DNA of 64,000 nucleotides from Mucilaginibacter sp. GTDB lineage: Bacteria > Bacteroidota > Bacteroidia > Sphingobacteriales > Sphingobacteriaceae. Below the pieces are notes generated by a model that searched no databases, was not told where the DNA came from, and saw only the letters and a list, made by a program, of their open reading frames with translations. The position numbers were made by a program, and so were the translations under genes. The stretch is taken from positions 1 through 64,000 of the forward strand of contig NZ_JANYGQ010000012.1 of NCBI RefSeq assembly GCF_025359345.1. The letters are read 5' to 3'. Of this stretch, positions 41,412 through 51,600 are shown one piece after another; within the stretch, counting starts at the first letter, position 1; the number at the start of each line of letters is the position of its first letter.

Positions 41412-41515
41412 AAGAAAGCAAAAAGCTAAAAGCCGAAAGCTATTGATCCAATCAATAGCTTTCGGTTTTTCTATTTATGACTTTTTGCTTTCAGCTTTAT
41501 GCTTTCAGCTCACCT
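41412..41515. repeat. Inverted word repeat (AAAGC/GCTTT family) around a terminator
   Basis: GAAAGCAAAAAGCTAAAAGC on the left (41412-41432) faces GCTTTCAGCTTTATGCTTTCAGC on the right (about 41486-41510). The right arm runs into the 3' end of the minus-strand gene at 41505. A perfect terminator lies inside. Confidence 0.65.
41433..41470. terminator. Terminator of the second barrel gene
   Basis: CCGAAAGCTATTGAT pairs perfectly with ATCAATAGCTTTCGG (15 bp) around a 3-base loop, and TTTTT follows on the plus strand. Confidence 0.92.
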
Positions 41516-41975
41516 CCCCAAACAACTCCCTTATCGCTTTCTCCCTGTACGCAAATATCTTTTCTATTTGTTTGCCTACGTAAACGGCATTCGTTAGCCT
41601 GCCTATTGGCCCAAATGGGATGGCATAGTATAAAATATCACTCATTAGCACGCCGCCTTTTATGGTTTTAAAATGGTGCTCGTGGTGCCAGAGGGCGTAG
41701 GGGCCAAAGCGTTGTTCATCTACAAAATATTCACCTTCCTTAACGTGCGTTATTTCAGTCATCCAGTTTAGCTTTATACCTAATAAGGGTGAAATTTTGT
41801 AGGTGATGATCATGCCCTCGTACATTTTGGTACCAGGTTTATAATCAGATGTCACCACAAACTTCATATCATTGGGCGTAATCTTTGCCAGGTTTAACGG
41901 CGAGGAGAAAAAATCCCAGGCCTGTTCTAAGCTGATGGGTATGGCTTGTTCGGTTTCTAATACGTATGATTTCAC
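41505..41975 (-). CDS. SRPBCC-family ligand-binding-like protein
   Basis: A 156-residue soluble protein with the START/Bet v1-like fold signature. It opens with a strand (YVLETEQAIPISLEQAWDFFSSP near residues 4-26), has LAKITPNDMKFVV near 29-41, and has YALWHHEHHFKTIKGGVLMSD near 95-115, then a final helix with IFAYREKAIRELF. This matches the SRPBCC/CoxG-like group often annotated as cell division inhibitor relatives. The ligand is unknown. It is followed on the same strand by the GNAT gene region, with gaps of 46 bp. Confidence 0.82.
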   Translation of the reverse strand: MKSYVLETEQAIPISLEQAWDFFSSPLNLAKITPNDMKFVVTSDYKPGTKMYEGMIITYKISPLLGIKLNWMTEITHVKEGEYFVDEQRFGPYALWHHEHHFKTIKGGVLMSDILYYAIPFGPIGRLTNAVYVGKQIEKIFAYREKAIRELFGEVS

Positions 41976-42021
41976 GCTGTAAGTTACGGTAATATTTGGG
42001 CGCCGGTTTTAATAATATTTA

Positions 42022-42486
42022 TTAATCAAGCCCCAGTCGCATCTCCAATAAGTGCCCCTTAAATCCCGCTTTTTCATAAGCCTTAAGCGCAGGCTGATTT
42101 TCGTGGTAAACTTCCAGTCGCAGCTCCCTGATATCTTGTGAAAGGGCCCAGGCTTTCAGCGCTTCCAATACTTTGTTGTTTACGCCCTTGCCGCGATGCT
42201 CCGGTTTGGTATACATAAAACCCAGGTAGCAATATCTTGAATGCTTTAAATAACTTTTGGGGATCATAATGCGGGCATAGCCCGAACCTATTACCTCACC
42301 GTCAAGCTCAGCTACAATTACTTCCACATCGGGTGCGGTAATCATCTGCCCCAAATCATAATAATGGATTTCCCCATCTTTTAACGTTGAATCAAATGGG
42401 CGCTCGGCGGAGATTATGCCCTGCTCAAAGGTTAGGAGTGTATCGAGGTCGGATAGTTGAGCCTTTCTTGTGATGACGTGTTCCAT
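42022..42486 (-). CDS. GNAT family N-acetyltransferase
   Basis: A 154-residue acetyl-CoA-dependent transferase. Motif A, with the acyl-CoA loop, is visible as GFMYTKPEHRGKGVNNKVLEAL near residues 90-111 (R/Q-x-x-G-x-G/A pattern). Motif B is LRLEVYHENQPALKAYEKAGFKG near 122-144, ending in the usual G-F. The acceptor substrate cannot be read. It is one of a series of minus-strand single-domain genes with short gaps. Confidence 0.92.
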   Translation of the reverse strand: MEHVITRKAQLSDLDTLLTFEQGIISAERPFDSTLKDGEIHYYDLGQMITAPDVEVIVAELDGEVIGSGYARIMIPKSYLKHSRYCYLGFMYTKPEHRGKGVNNKVLEALKAWALSQDIRELRLEVYHENQPALKAYEKAGFKGHLLEMRLGLD

Positions 42487-42520
42487 TTATAATTACGTAT
42501 TGACCAATTTAGACGCGCTT

Positions 42521-42997
42521 TTAGAAGGGATTTTGTCCATTTAAAAATCGAATCATCAGACTCTTTATTAATTGGGATAATGTTTCGTGTAAACTATGAA
42601 TCCATGGGTGTGATTCGAATAAATCCGCTTCGTAAACCATTGGATCCTCGTCTCCTTCGTCCAGATACACAAAAAGGAATTGCCCACCTCCGCCATACAC
42701 ATCGATCGCGAAAAAAGGCCGCTCTATGCTTTTCTTATATCTAATCAAATCCCTTTTGGCAACTGCCTGTAATGCTTGCTGTGTATCATTCATCCCAAAA
42801 TCCAACACGTAACAATAATTACCTGCCAAAAACAATAATTCTCTTAGCGCAATAGGAAATATATTGCCATTGTTGTATAATATTTCCAACTCGTTAATTT
42901 CCGCTTCAGTCAGCGGTTCAAGCCTTTTTACATAGTCGGAATTTTCAAATTTATGCGCCGGATTATTTTTTAATATCGCCAGGTATTTTATCTCCAT
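42521..42997 (-). CDS. SMI1/KNR4 (SUKH) family protein
   Basis: A 158-residue acidic protein. PLTEAEINELEILYN near residues 28-42 and FPIALRELLFLAGN near 47-60 are the SUKH core. The middle has RPFFAIDVYGGGGQFLFVYLDE near 93-114, and the C-terminus is helical. SUKH proteins frequently act as immunity proteins against secreted nuclease toxins in contact-dependent systems, but no matching toxin is beside it. It could be an orphan immunity gene or a housekeeping SUKH member. Neighbours are unrelated enzymes. Confidence 0.82.
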   Translation of the reverse strand: MEIKYLAILKNNPAHKFENSDYVKRLEPLTEAEINELEILYNNGNIFPIALRELLFLAGNYCYVLDFGMNDTQQALQAVAKRDLIRYKKSIERPFFAIDVYGGGGQFLFVYLDEGDEDPMVYEADLFESHPWIHSLHETLSQLIKSLMIRFLNGQNPF

Positions 42998-43019
42998 TGT
43001 CAGAAAATTACCCTACTTA

Positions 43020-43892
43020 TTAATTCCTCTCCGCTCCCGCCATTGGCAAGTCACGTCTCGACCATTCACTCCATGAACCAACATACAGCTTTGGTTCTAT
43101 AATACCTGCATAAGCCATCCCTAAAAGGGTGTGGCACGCGGTTACACCTGAGCCGCAATGTACAATCACATCTTCTTCTGCCACGTTGCCTATGGTATCG
43201 TGATACATGCTCCGCAAAATTTCGGCAGGTAAAAATTTACTGTCAGCATCAAGGTTCAGCACGTAAGGCAAATTTGCCGCACCGGGAATGTGACCGGCAA
43301 TTAAATCGATAGGTTCGGTTTGGCCAAGATAACGCGGACTTTCTCTTACATCTATAACAATGCGGCTGTCGTCCTGTGCGGCTTCGCCAGCTTCCTCAAT
43401 ATCAACAGTGCCGGCGTAATAGCCATGTACGGGGTAAGGCTTTGCGGCTTTGGGTTGGTAGCCATCTTTATTTAGTTCGATGCCCGCTTTATTAGCCGCC
43501 TGCAAGCCACCATTTAACACCTGCAGTTGCGTGTGGCCAATGGCCCGCAACATCCACCATAAACGCGCTGCGCTAAACGCGCCCGATTTGTCGTCGTAAA
43601 TAATTACATGGCTTTCGGGGGTAACGCCCCAACTTCCCAACAAGGCAGCAAACGCTTCGACGTCTGGCAAAGGGTGCCGTCCGCCTTGTGAGGCGTCAGT
43701 TACTTTGGCCGCCAGGTGCTTGTCCAAATCGGCATAAATGGCGTTTTTTAAATGGCCGGCAAGATAGCGTTGGTGCGACTCGGCACCGCCCCGGGCGTCG
43801 ATGAGGATGGTATTAGAGCCGGCAAAAGCCGAATCGTTGATTTCAATTAGTGGCGACATAGCTGCTTTGATATTTAGTTGCTTCTCTTCCAT
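43020..43892 (-). CDS. 3-Mercaptopyruvate/thiosulfate sulfurtransferase (tandem rhodanese)
   Basis: A protein of about 290 residues made of two rhodanese domains. The first, inactive, is at about residues 10-135 (LIDARGG, YLAGHLKNAIYADLD). The second is at about 160-285 with the active-site loop HCGSGVTACH. The CGSGVT sequence favours mercaptopyruvate over thiosulfate. GSWSEWSRRDLPM near the end is typical. The start is set at the ATG at 43892 because the longer frame to 44000 overlaps the upstream gene; the ATG at 43859 is another candidate. Confidence 0.92.
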   Translation of the reverse strand: MEEKQLNIKAAMSPLIEINDSAFAGSNTILIDARGGAESHQRYLAGHLKNAIYADLDKHLAAKVTDASQGGRHPLPDVEAFAALLGSWGVTPESHVIIYDDKSGAFSAARLWWMLRAIGHTQLQVLNGGLQAANKAGIELNKDGYQPKAAKPYPVHGYYAGTVDIEEAGEAAQDDSRIVIDVRESPRYLGQTEPIDLIAGHIPGAANLPYVLNLDADSKFLPAEILRSMYHDTIGNVAEEDVIVHCGSGVTACHTLLGMAYAGIIEPKLYVGSWSEWSRRDLPMAGAERN

Positions 43893-43935
43893 ATAAATAT
43901 CAAATATAGCCACACCGAAATTGTTTTCAGCAATT

Positions 43936-44409
43936 TTACTGAACCATTTTATTGGCGCAGTACGAACTGGCAAAAGCTTCGGGCTTGGCCTTAAACACAA
44001 AGCCCATACTCAAGATGTAACCCATAGCCTCGTGCAGGGCCTGGTTGCTTTTAAACATCGGGTTGGTGTTAATGTCGGCATGCACCTCAAGGTCAACTTC
44101 ATACAGGTCGAGCAAGTCGCAAAGTTTGTAGGCAATGTCGATTGATTTTTGCACCTCGTTCAGCATTCTTTCTTTAATGCTCATTTTTTGCGAAGTACGT
44201 TCCTGGTGGATAAACATAAACCCGCCACGTTGTTCGCGCAAAAAAACAATTACGGTAGCAAAATCAGTTACTGCGCCTTTTACCTGCGAGTCGGTGCCGA
44301 TACATACCTTAAGCTTGTTGCCCAGGTTGGTTTCCCGTTCAATGGCCCGTTCAACTTCTTCTAAGATGGGCGAATTAATAACCTCGCCGCTAAATTTTCT
44401 CCAGGTCAT
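43936..44409 (-). CDS. YkuK-like (DUF458) RNase H-like protein
   Basis: A 157-residue soluble protein. The family is recognised from VCIGTDSQVKGAVTDFATVIVFL near residues 35-57 (DSQV as the first acidic site), from VDLEVHADINTNPMFKS near 105-121, and from MGYILSMGFVFKAKPEAFASS near 129-149. DUF458 proteins have an RNase H-like fold; no activity is firmly assigned. It stands 43 bp before the sulfurtransferase on the same strand. Confidence 0.85.
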   Translation of the reverse strand: MTWRKFSGEVINSPILEEVERAIERETNLGNKLKVCIGTDSQVKGAVTDFATVIVFLREQRGGFMFIHQERTSQKMSIKERMLNEVQKSIDIAYKLCDLLDLYEVDLEVHADINTNPMFKSNQALHEAMGYILSMGFVFKAKPEAFASSYCANKMVQ

Positions 44410-44830
44410 AAATTTATATTTAGGTGGTAAATTTTAGCTGACCTTTTTACGGTCTATAAAAATAAGCGATAACGTTCCATATAAACGTTACTATGGTGTG
44501 ATTTATTTGTTAACATTTAGCTGAATATTAACAGGTTGTGAAGCAGTTCATGGAGGATGGTTCATAGTTCAAAGCAGTTGCATTGGCCGGCATATAAATA
44601 ATCTCAAGGCAAGCCGACAATGAACAATGGATAAATAATCAATGAAATCTCTAAACAGCAATCGGTGAAATCATCTTCCAATCGGTGCAACGGCAAAGCC
44701 CTCTTGAGCGCCTATTAAAACAAACAACTGCGAAAAATCCCAACAAATAAAAACAGGTGAGATCAGCATATAATCCGTGAAATCACAACAATAATTTTAT
44801 CCTATCTTTAACCTATAAACCCTTAACCCA
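44410..44830. other. 421-bp intergenic region between divergent genes
   Basis: AT-rich, with no credible ORF. From about 44640 it carries ATCGGTGAAATCAT/ATCCGTGAAATCAC-like words repeated three times. TATCTTTA at 44803-44810, 20 bases before the ATG of the M13 peptidase gene, is one base away from the TAnnTTTG box. Confidence 0.45.
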
Positions 44831-46879
44831 ATGAGATTAGCAAAATACATCTTACTTGCATCACCTTTTATAATTATTGCTGGTTGCAAGCAGCCTAAAA
44901 CGTCATCCGAAGCCGATGCCCCGAAGCGCACTGTGTTTTTTGATAAAAGCGGCATGGATACTTCGGTAAAGCCGGGCGACAATTTCTTTTTATATGCCAA
45001 CGGCAAATGGATAAAGGATTCGCAAATACCGCCAAGCGAAAATAGCTGGGGACTGGGCAACATACTTTATAATGATAACCAAAAGCACTTGCACAGCATT
45101 TTGGATGATATATCAGTAAACGACAACCCCACAGGCAGCAAAGAACAAAAAGTTGCAGATCTGTACAAAAGCGGTATGGATACCGCGACCATAAACAAAC
45201 TGGGCTACGACCCGGTGAAACCATTGCTGGCTAAAATTGACGTGATAAAGGATTATAAAGACCTGGTAAACCTGGCGGCAACTGGTTTTAAGGATGGTGA
45301 TGGCTTTTTATTTGGATTTTATGTTTCACCAGATGATAAAATCAGTTCGAAAAATGTGGCTCATTTCGATCAAACAGGGTTAACCCTGCCTGAAAAAGGC
45401 TATTATTTTAATACCGATTCGGCATCAAAAAAAATACGGGACGAATATGTTAAATATATAGCTAAACTATTTACGCTGACCGGTATCGATCCTAAAATGG
45501 CGGCTTCAAAGGCTGATGGGATTTTAAAGTTGGAGACTAGTATTGCAGCTGCTAGTCTAAGTCCGGTTGAATTGCGCGATCCGCAAAAAAACTATAATAA
45601 GTTCACGGTGGGCGATTTTCAGAAATTGATGCCCGACGTTGATCTAGCCGGCACCTTCCAATTGATGGGGTTAAAAACGGATACAGTATTATCAGGGCAG
45701 CCGAAGTTTTACAAGGCACTCGATTCGTTGTTGAAAAATCAACCAATAGCAGTTTGGAAGGACAAAGCCTATTTCGGTACGCTTGATGGCGCCGCCGCAT
45801 CATTAAGCAAAAATTTTGCTGATGCACATTTTGAATTCTATGGAAAAACCTTGAACGGGCAAAAAAAACAAAAAGAACGCTGGAAAACCATCGTTGCTAA
45901 AGTTGATGACGGCCTGGGCGAATTGCTGGGGCAATTGTATGTGCAAAAGTATTTTACACCCGAAGCTAAACAGCGTATGCTTAGCCTGGTAAATAACCTT
46001 CAAAACGCATACCGCGACCGTATAGAAAAGCTTGACTGGATGAGTCCTGAAACCAAAAAGAGTGCAATTGCCAAGTTGGATATCATCACCAAAAAAATAG
46101 GTTATCCCGACAAATGGAAAACCTATGACGATGTTGAAATTAACAAGGATACCTATTACGCCAACCTGCAATCATTAGCGAAGCATAATTATAATGAGCA
46201 GATCAAAAAGGTGAACAAGCCGGTCGACAGGTCGGAATGGAGTATGACACCGCCAACAGTTGATGCCTATTATAACCCAACCTTCAACGAAATTGTATTC
46301 CCGGCCGGGATATTGCAGTACCCGTTTTTTGATAACGACGCCGATGATGCCATTAACTATGGCGCTATAGGCCTGGTAATTGGTCACGAACTTACGCATG
46401 GGTTTGACGACCAGGGCCGTCAGTATGATAAGGACGGGAACCTGAAAGACTGGTGGACAAAAGAAGATGCCGATAAATTTAAAAGCAAGGTGCAGGTAAT
46501 GATTAACCAGTACAACGGTTTTACTGTTTTAAACAATGTGCATGTAAACGGCAGTTTAACCCAAGGCGAAAACCTTGCAGATATTGGCGGGCTGGCCATT
46601 GCTTACCAGGCATTTAAAAACACCCCTGAAGGCAAAGGCGACAAAAAAATTGATGGTTTTACGCCTGACCAGCGTTTCTTCCTGTCGTGCGCGCAGGTGT
46701 GGCGGGCAAAGCGCAGCGATGAGTTAACAAGGATGTTAATTAACGTAGATCCGCATTCGCCTGGCATGTACAGGGTAATTGGGCCGGTATCAAACATGCC
46801 CGAGTTTTACAAGGCATTCAATATAAAGCCGGGTGATAAAATGTATAGGGAGGAAAAGGATAGGGTGAAGGTTTGGTAG
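44831..46879 (+). CDS. M13 family metallopeptidase (PepO/neprilysin-like lipoprotein)
   Basis: A 682-residue zinc endopeptidase anchored as a lipoprotein. The lipobox IIAGC puts the modified cysteine near residue 19. The N-terminal M13 domain (about 45-420) opens with KPGDNFFLYANGKWIKD near 47-63. The catalytic domain has HELTHGFDDQGRQYD (HExxH zinc site near 518-522) and ENLADIGG near 578-585 with the third ligand E. NPTFNEIVFPAGILQ near 480-494 and the C-terminal YREEKDRVKVW complete the family signature. The catalytic residues are intact. Role: cleavage of oligopeptides in the periplasm or at the surface. Confidence 0.96.
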   Translation: MRLAKYILLASPFIIIAGCKQPKTSSEADAPKRTVFFDKSGMDTSVKPGDNFFLYANGKWIKDSQIPPSENSWGLGNILYNDNQKHLHSILDDISVNDNPTGSKEQKVADLYKSGMDTATINKLGYDPVKPLLAKIDVIKDYKDLVNLAATGFKDGDGFLFGFYVSPDDKISSKNVAHFDQTGLTLPEKGYYFNTDSASKKIRDEYVKYIAKLFTLTGIDPKMAASKADGILKLETSIAAASLSPVELRDPQKNYNKFTVGDFQKLMPDVDLAGTFQLMGLKTDTVLSGQPKFYKALDSLLKNQPIAVWKDKAYFGTLDGAAASLSKNFADAHFEFYGKTLNGQKKQKERWKTIVAKVDDGLGELLGQLYVQKYFTPEAKQRMLSLVNNLQNAYRDRIEKLDWMSPETKKSAIAKLDIITKKIGYPDKWKTYDDVEINKDTYYANLQSLAKHNYNEQIKKVNKPVDRSEWSMTPPTVDAYYNPTFNEIVFPAGILQYPFFDNDADDAINYGAIGLVIGHELTHGFDDQGRQYDKDGNLKDWWTKEDADKFKSKVQVMINQYNGFTVLNNVHVNGSLTQGENLADIGGLAIAYQAFKNTPEGKGDKKIDGFTPDQRFFLSCAQVWRAKRSDELTRMLINVDPHSPGMYRVIGPVSNMPEFYKAFNIKPGDKMYREEKDRVKVW

Positions 46880-46900
46880 AGGGTTTTATTGGACGCATTA

Positions 46901-46936
46901 AAAAAATGCCATCCGGATTAGGGTGGCATTTTTTGC
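46901..46936 (+). terminator. Terminator of the M13 gene
   Basis: AAAAAATGCCATCC pairs with GGGTGGCATTTTTT (one G-T pair) around a short loop. It lies 21 bases after the stop. Confidence 0.88.
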
Positions 46937-47122
46937 TTCAATGTGTCGTCATAAAATGGTTGATTTTTTTTCTGTTTGGACATAAAAAATAATTTCAATA
47001 AACCCCATTCAGCTCAATAACCATAAATCTAAATCCTTATATTGCAATATCAATTATTCCCGTCGTTGTTCCCGCAATGCTGGTAAAACCCAATTATTAA
47101 AATTATCTAAAACCGAAGGATT

Positions 47123-48520
47123 ATGTCATCTGATCGCAGAAAATTTATCAAGCAACTGGGCAGCACAATAGTGCTCACATCTGCGTCGCTTTCGAGCTTT
47201 GCAGCAATGGAGGACCATGAGCGGCGACTATTACAGGCCGAAAAACGCTACAGCGCCAATGATAAAATCCGGATCGCAACCATCGGCATGGGGATAATGG
47301 GTTTTAATGATACACGGGCCGCACTTACCTGTCCAGGCGTTGAACTGGTTGGCGTGTGCGATTTATACCAGGGCCGGCTGCAGCGCGCCAAAGAAATTTA
47401 CGGCAATAACATTTTCACCTCGGTTGATTACCACGAAATACTCGACCGTAAGGATGTTGATGCCGTAATAATTGCCACCAGTGATAACTGGCACAGCACA
47501 ATAGCCATTGATGCCATGCGCAAAGGCAAGGCCGTTTACAGCGAAAAACCAATGGTGCATTACCTGAGCGAGGGCTTGGGTGAAATAAAGGTGCAACAGG
47601 AAACCAAAGCGGTTTTCCAGGTTGGTAGTCAGCGGATAAGCAGTGTTGCTTTTCAAAAAGCGAAGGAATTGTATAAATCGGGTGCTATTGGGCAGATAAA
47701 TTCAATTGAGGCATCGTTTAACCGCCAAAGCGCACTGGGGGCCTGGCAATACACTATTCCGCTTGATGCAGGGCCGCAAACAGTGGCCTGGGATCGCTAC
47801 CAGGCACACGCAAAAACCAAGCTGCCTTATGATAGTAACCGATTTTTCCGGTGGAGAAATTACCGTGAATACGGCACCGGCGTGGCAGGTGACCTTTTTG
47901 TGCACCTGCTTACAGGTATTCATTTTTTAACAGATTCAAAAGGCCCCAGCAAAATATATTCCATTGGAGGCACCTACTACTGGAAAGATGGCCGCAATGT
48001 GCCGGATGTTATGAGAGCAGTTATTGAATATCCTGAAACACCGGAGCACCCGGCCTTCCAGGCAAACCTGCGGGTAAACTTTATCAGTGGCGAAGGTGAG
48101 CGCACCTCAACTAAGATTATTGGATCGGAAGGGGTGATTGATTTATTTGGCGAGGGCGATGGGTTCACCATCCATAAAAACAAGCTGTCGGTTGCGCCTG
48201 GTATTGGCGGCTGGGATTCGTTAAGTACTTACCCCGACGCGATGCAAAAGGCACTGATGGACGACTACAATAAAAGATATTCCGCCGCCGACCAACTGCG
48301 GCCGACGCTGGCGCCGGTAACTTTCAGCGCCCCACCGGGATACAATGCATCCAACGAACACTTTGCAAATTTTATGGATTCTATCCGTACCGGCAAACCC
48401 GTAGTTGAAGATGCCGTATTTGGTTTCCGTGCAGCGGCCCCGGCGCTATCATGCAATGAGAGCTATTTCCAAAACAAAGTTATCCACTGGGATGCGGAGA
48501 ATATGAAGATAGTGGGATAG
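47123..48520 (+). CDS. Gfo/Idh/MocA family oxidoreductase with Tat signal
   Basis: A 465-residue exported NAD(P)-dependent oxidoreductase. The N-terminus SSDRRKFIKQLGS has a twin-arginine motif and a hydrophobic stretch ending in FAAM, so folding with cofactor before Tat export is likely. The Rossmann domain (about residues 47-170) has IATIGMGIMG near 50-59 and the catalytic lysine in YSEKPMVHY near 141. The C-terminal domain has the usual beta-sheet with GTGVAGDLFVHLL near 252-264 and GSEGVIDLFGEG near 334-345. Substrates in this group of Bacteroidota are sugars or polyols; the exact one is unknown. Confidence 0.93.
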   Translation: MSSDRRKFIKQLGSTIVLTSASLSSFAAMEDHERRLLQAEKRYSANDKIRIATIGMGIMGFNDTRAALTCPGVELVGVCDLYQGRLQRAKEIYGNNIFTSVDYHEILDRKDVDAVIIATSDNWHSTIAIDAMRKGKAVYSEKPMVHYLSEGLGEIKVQQETKAVFQVGSQRISSVAFQKAKELYKSGAIGQINSIEASFNRQSALGAWQYTIPLDAGPQTVAWDRYQAHAKTKLPYDSNRFFRWRNYREYGTGVAGDLFVHLLTGIHFLTDSKGPSKIYSIGGTYYWKDGRNVPDVMRAVIEYPETPEHPAFQANLRVNFISGEGERTSTKIIGSEGVIDLFGEGDGFTIHKNKLSVAPGIGGWDSLSTYPDAMQKALMDDYNKRYSAADQLRPTLAPVTFSAPPGYNASNEHFANFMDSIRTGKPVVEDAVFGFRAAAPALSCNESYFQNKVIHWDAENMKIVG

Positions 48521-48531
48521 GGGTTAGTGAA

Positions 48532-48606
48532 TTAGAGATTAGTTGAATAGGGATTGATATTCTAAGCTTTTAAGTAATCTCTGGTTGCTAATTAACTAAT
48601 CTCTAA
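48532..48606. repeat. Perfect 13-bp inverted repeat (TTAGAGATTAGTT family)
   Basis: TTAGAGATTAGTT (48532-48544) and its exact reverse complement (48594-48606) enclose 49 bases. It lies between the converging oxidoreductase and adhesin genes, where it can act as a terminator stem. Confidence 0.7.
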
Positions 48607-48611
48607 TCAAA

Positions 48612-51600
48612 TCACAGCTTCACGAAAGTGGTTTTTCCTACTACAGAATTATCCGCATTATTAAGCACCTGTACAATATACGTACCGGGCAACAACGTGG
48701 CCACATTATCCTGCCAGTTTGGCTGCGACGATGTTGCCGTTTTAACAACATTACCCGATGCGCTAACTATTTTAATAGCGTATGATTGATTGGATTTTAA
48801 TCCGGGATTTTTGTCGATTCCCTGTATGCCTGTCAACATGCCGGTCTTTGTATTTTGCCCGATTGACATGTTGATGATACCACTTGCAGGATTGGGATAT
48901 ACGCTGATTTTTGTATTAGCAACAGCCGCAGCGGCTGGCGCATTGCCATAACTTAAAGCAATTGCCTTTGAGTAGCTGATGGTACCGTTTAAATCTTCAA
49001 TTTTTAAGCGATAAATATCCATGGCGTTATTAACCGGGTTTTTATCTGTAAAATTATATACACCCTGCGAGTTTGAAGCAAAGCCGCCCATTACATCAAA
49101 AGTAATGCCGTTGTCGGTGCTTCTTTCAATTGTAAAATTGGTGTATTTTTCTTCGTTCTCAGTTTTCCATGCCGTTAGGACGCCGCCGGTGGATTTTGTG
49201 GCGGTAAAGTCAAGCAGGTGTATGCCCAGCGCAGAGTTTTGCCTAACTATAATTGTAAAACGGTTGTTGCCGTAGCTGCCGGTGTCAGCCTTGTTGATGT
49301 CAAACACATACGAGTTATTATTACGTATATCCAGCGAATCTTTCTTGTAACGGTCCATCAGCCACAGCTCATATATTTTTGGCAGCGAGTCTAACTGGGT
49401 TTTCTGCAGTGTAAGGCGGCCGCTGTTTGTTGCATCAACCTTTAACTTTATTACTTGCCGTGTTTTTTTAGGCAGCGGTAAAAAGTTTATTGATAGCGCA
49501 ACCGGTACATCGTCGGTAGAAAAGCTTGCCAGTCCCTCCGGAGCACTCATGCCAGCCAGGTATTCCGAGTCCTCCTGCCTGTTATATTTTGACGAAGAGT
49601 TTGAATTAAACGCAATAGCGATATCGTCGTAATTAAAACTATCAATGGCGAGTTTTAAACGCAGCATTTGTCGCACGTCATACGGTCCTGCGGGCATGCC
49701 CATCAAAAAATTGCCGTTGGGGCCAGGGGTTGCCTGCACATCGGGTATTTTGGCAGCCTCGGTAAATTTTAGCGATGCAGAACTTGCAGCAGGGTCAGCC
49801 TGTACGAAAAACGCCTGGCCGCTTACTACAATATTACTGGCGCCGTTAATAGCCAGCAGTGGGTTAGTTGGGTTATAAATACCGTAGTTTTTGGTTATAG
49901 GGTTAAGTACGTAAATATTGGGGAACAGGCCAGTACCGATAATGCCTGTTGTGCCGTTGGCACCATTGTAGGTGTCAAGGTTTATGGAACTTGCATAAGG
50001 GTTGCCAACCAATGTAAAGCCTGTGTTGGTTGATTTCAAATCGGCTGCGCCATACCATTCCTTAACATCAATATTGCCCTGGTTTAAAATGCCGGTAGCA
50101 GTCAAAGTAGTCGGTGTTGATATATAGCTTGGCACCGTTTCATTGGCCAGCGCATCAGCCGAACGGTCCCCTCTGAAAAAGAATAAGAATCCTGCGCCAG
50201 CCGGGATGCTGAATGGGGTGGGGCCGTCTCCATCAATTAAATAGCTGTAATTGGTGCCGGTTCCTATTGTATTTATTCCCCTGAAATTACCACTGGTAAA
50301 TGATGCGTTTGATGGTGGCAGGTTTTCACGATATAAGTAGAGCGTTGGGTTGCCCGCTTTGTCGAAACCACCCGCAGTGCCCGTTGTGCCTGTAATATAT
50401 GCGCTGTTTTTAAGATAATTTATGCTGTAAACGTTAGTTGACCCAACGGTATTGCCATAAACAGGCGATGACATCAACCTGTAGCCCCTGAAACCGGTTC
50501 CACCCGATATATAACGCTCAACGCTGAAATTACCAACGCATGCAGCGCCGGAACCCAGCGGACCGATTGCAGCAGAACTGCTGTTGCTTGATTTTAAAGT
50601 AAACGTATTAGTATTGATAATTTTTGCGCCATTGCCCGATGGGTAAATGACAGATGCTGCCCCAAGAATAAAATTACCCGAATTACTGATGGATGAGTTT
50701 TGCCCGGGGATCATTATACTGCATTTTGAGCCGGGTGTACCTGCATTAAACGTACCTGAATTTACAATGCCCGAATTTTTATCGCCCAAAGTAAACTCCG
50801 ATGCTGCATCCGCAGTTAAAGTGCCGGTATTGGTGATTGAAGTACCATCGGTAAGTTCGAAATAAGTTGTTGTGGCAGTAAATACACCATTATTAATTAA
50901 TGTGCTCGGATTTGTGCCGCCGTTAAAAGTAATCACGCAGTTTGCCTTTGTAATTACTTTGCTGTTATTAACCAGGCTTGCTCCATTACTAAAAATAAGA
51001 GCGTTATCGAGCGTTAATACAGACGAACCTGAGACATTAACGCTTCCGGATAGCCCAATCGTCAGCAATCCGCCTACGTCTGTCGTGCTGTTGCCGGCAA
51101 GTATTAAAGTATAAGGTGTATGAACATTTAATACGCTGGCTATTGTTAAAGGGTGGTTCACCGTAACTGTAGTATTGCCATCAATGGTTAAAGAATTACA
51201 TGTTGAGGCAACATCTAAAACAGGGCGATTGGGTGTAGCAGGTATCACAACGTCGGTAGTGGCCACTGGCACACCTGATGTCCAGTTACCGGCATCGCTC
51301 CACAAAGTACCCGCGGCGCCTGTCCACGTGGTGGCAATTGGATTGTTATAACTGATGATAATTTGATAAGTGTGGGTATTGCCGGCGGGTGCAGTAACTA
51401 CTGTTGTAATTGTAGTGGTGCCGCTTGCATTGAGTGTAATACTTCCCGAGGCTACGCCTGATGCAACCGGAATGCCGTTTACCGTCATTGTTGCATTGGC
51501 ATCGGTAGTAATGGCGGCTTGGGTTACACTGGTAACAGACGCATTAACAAATGCAGTGTACGTAGTTGTTGTGCCAACAGTACCTGTATTGGTAAGGGTA

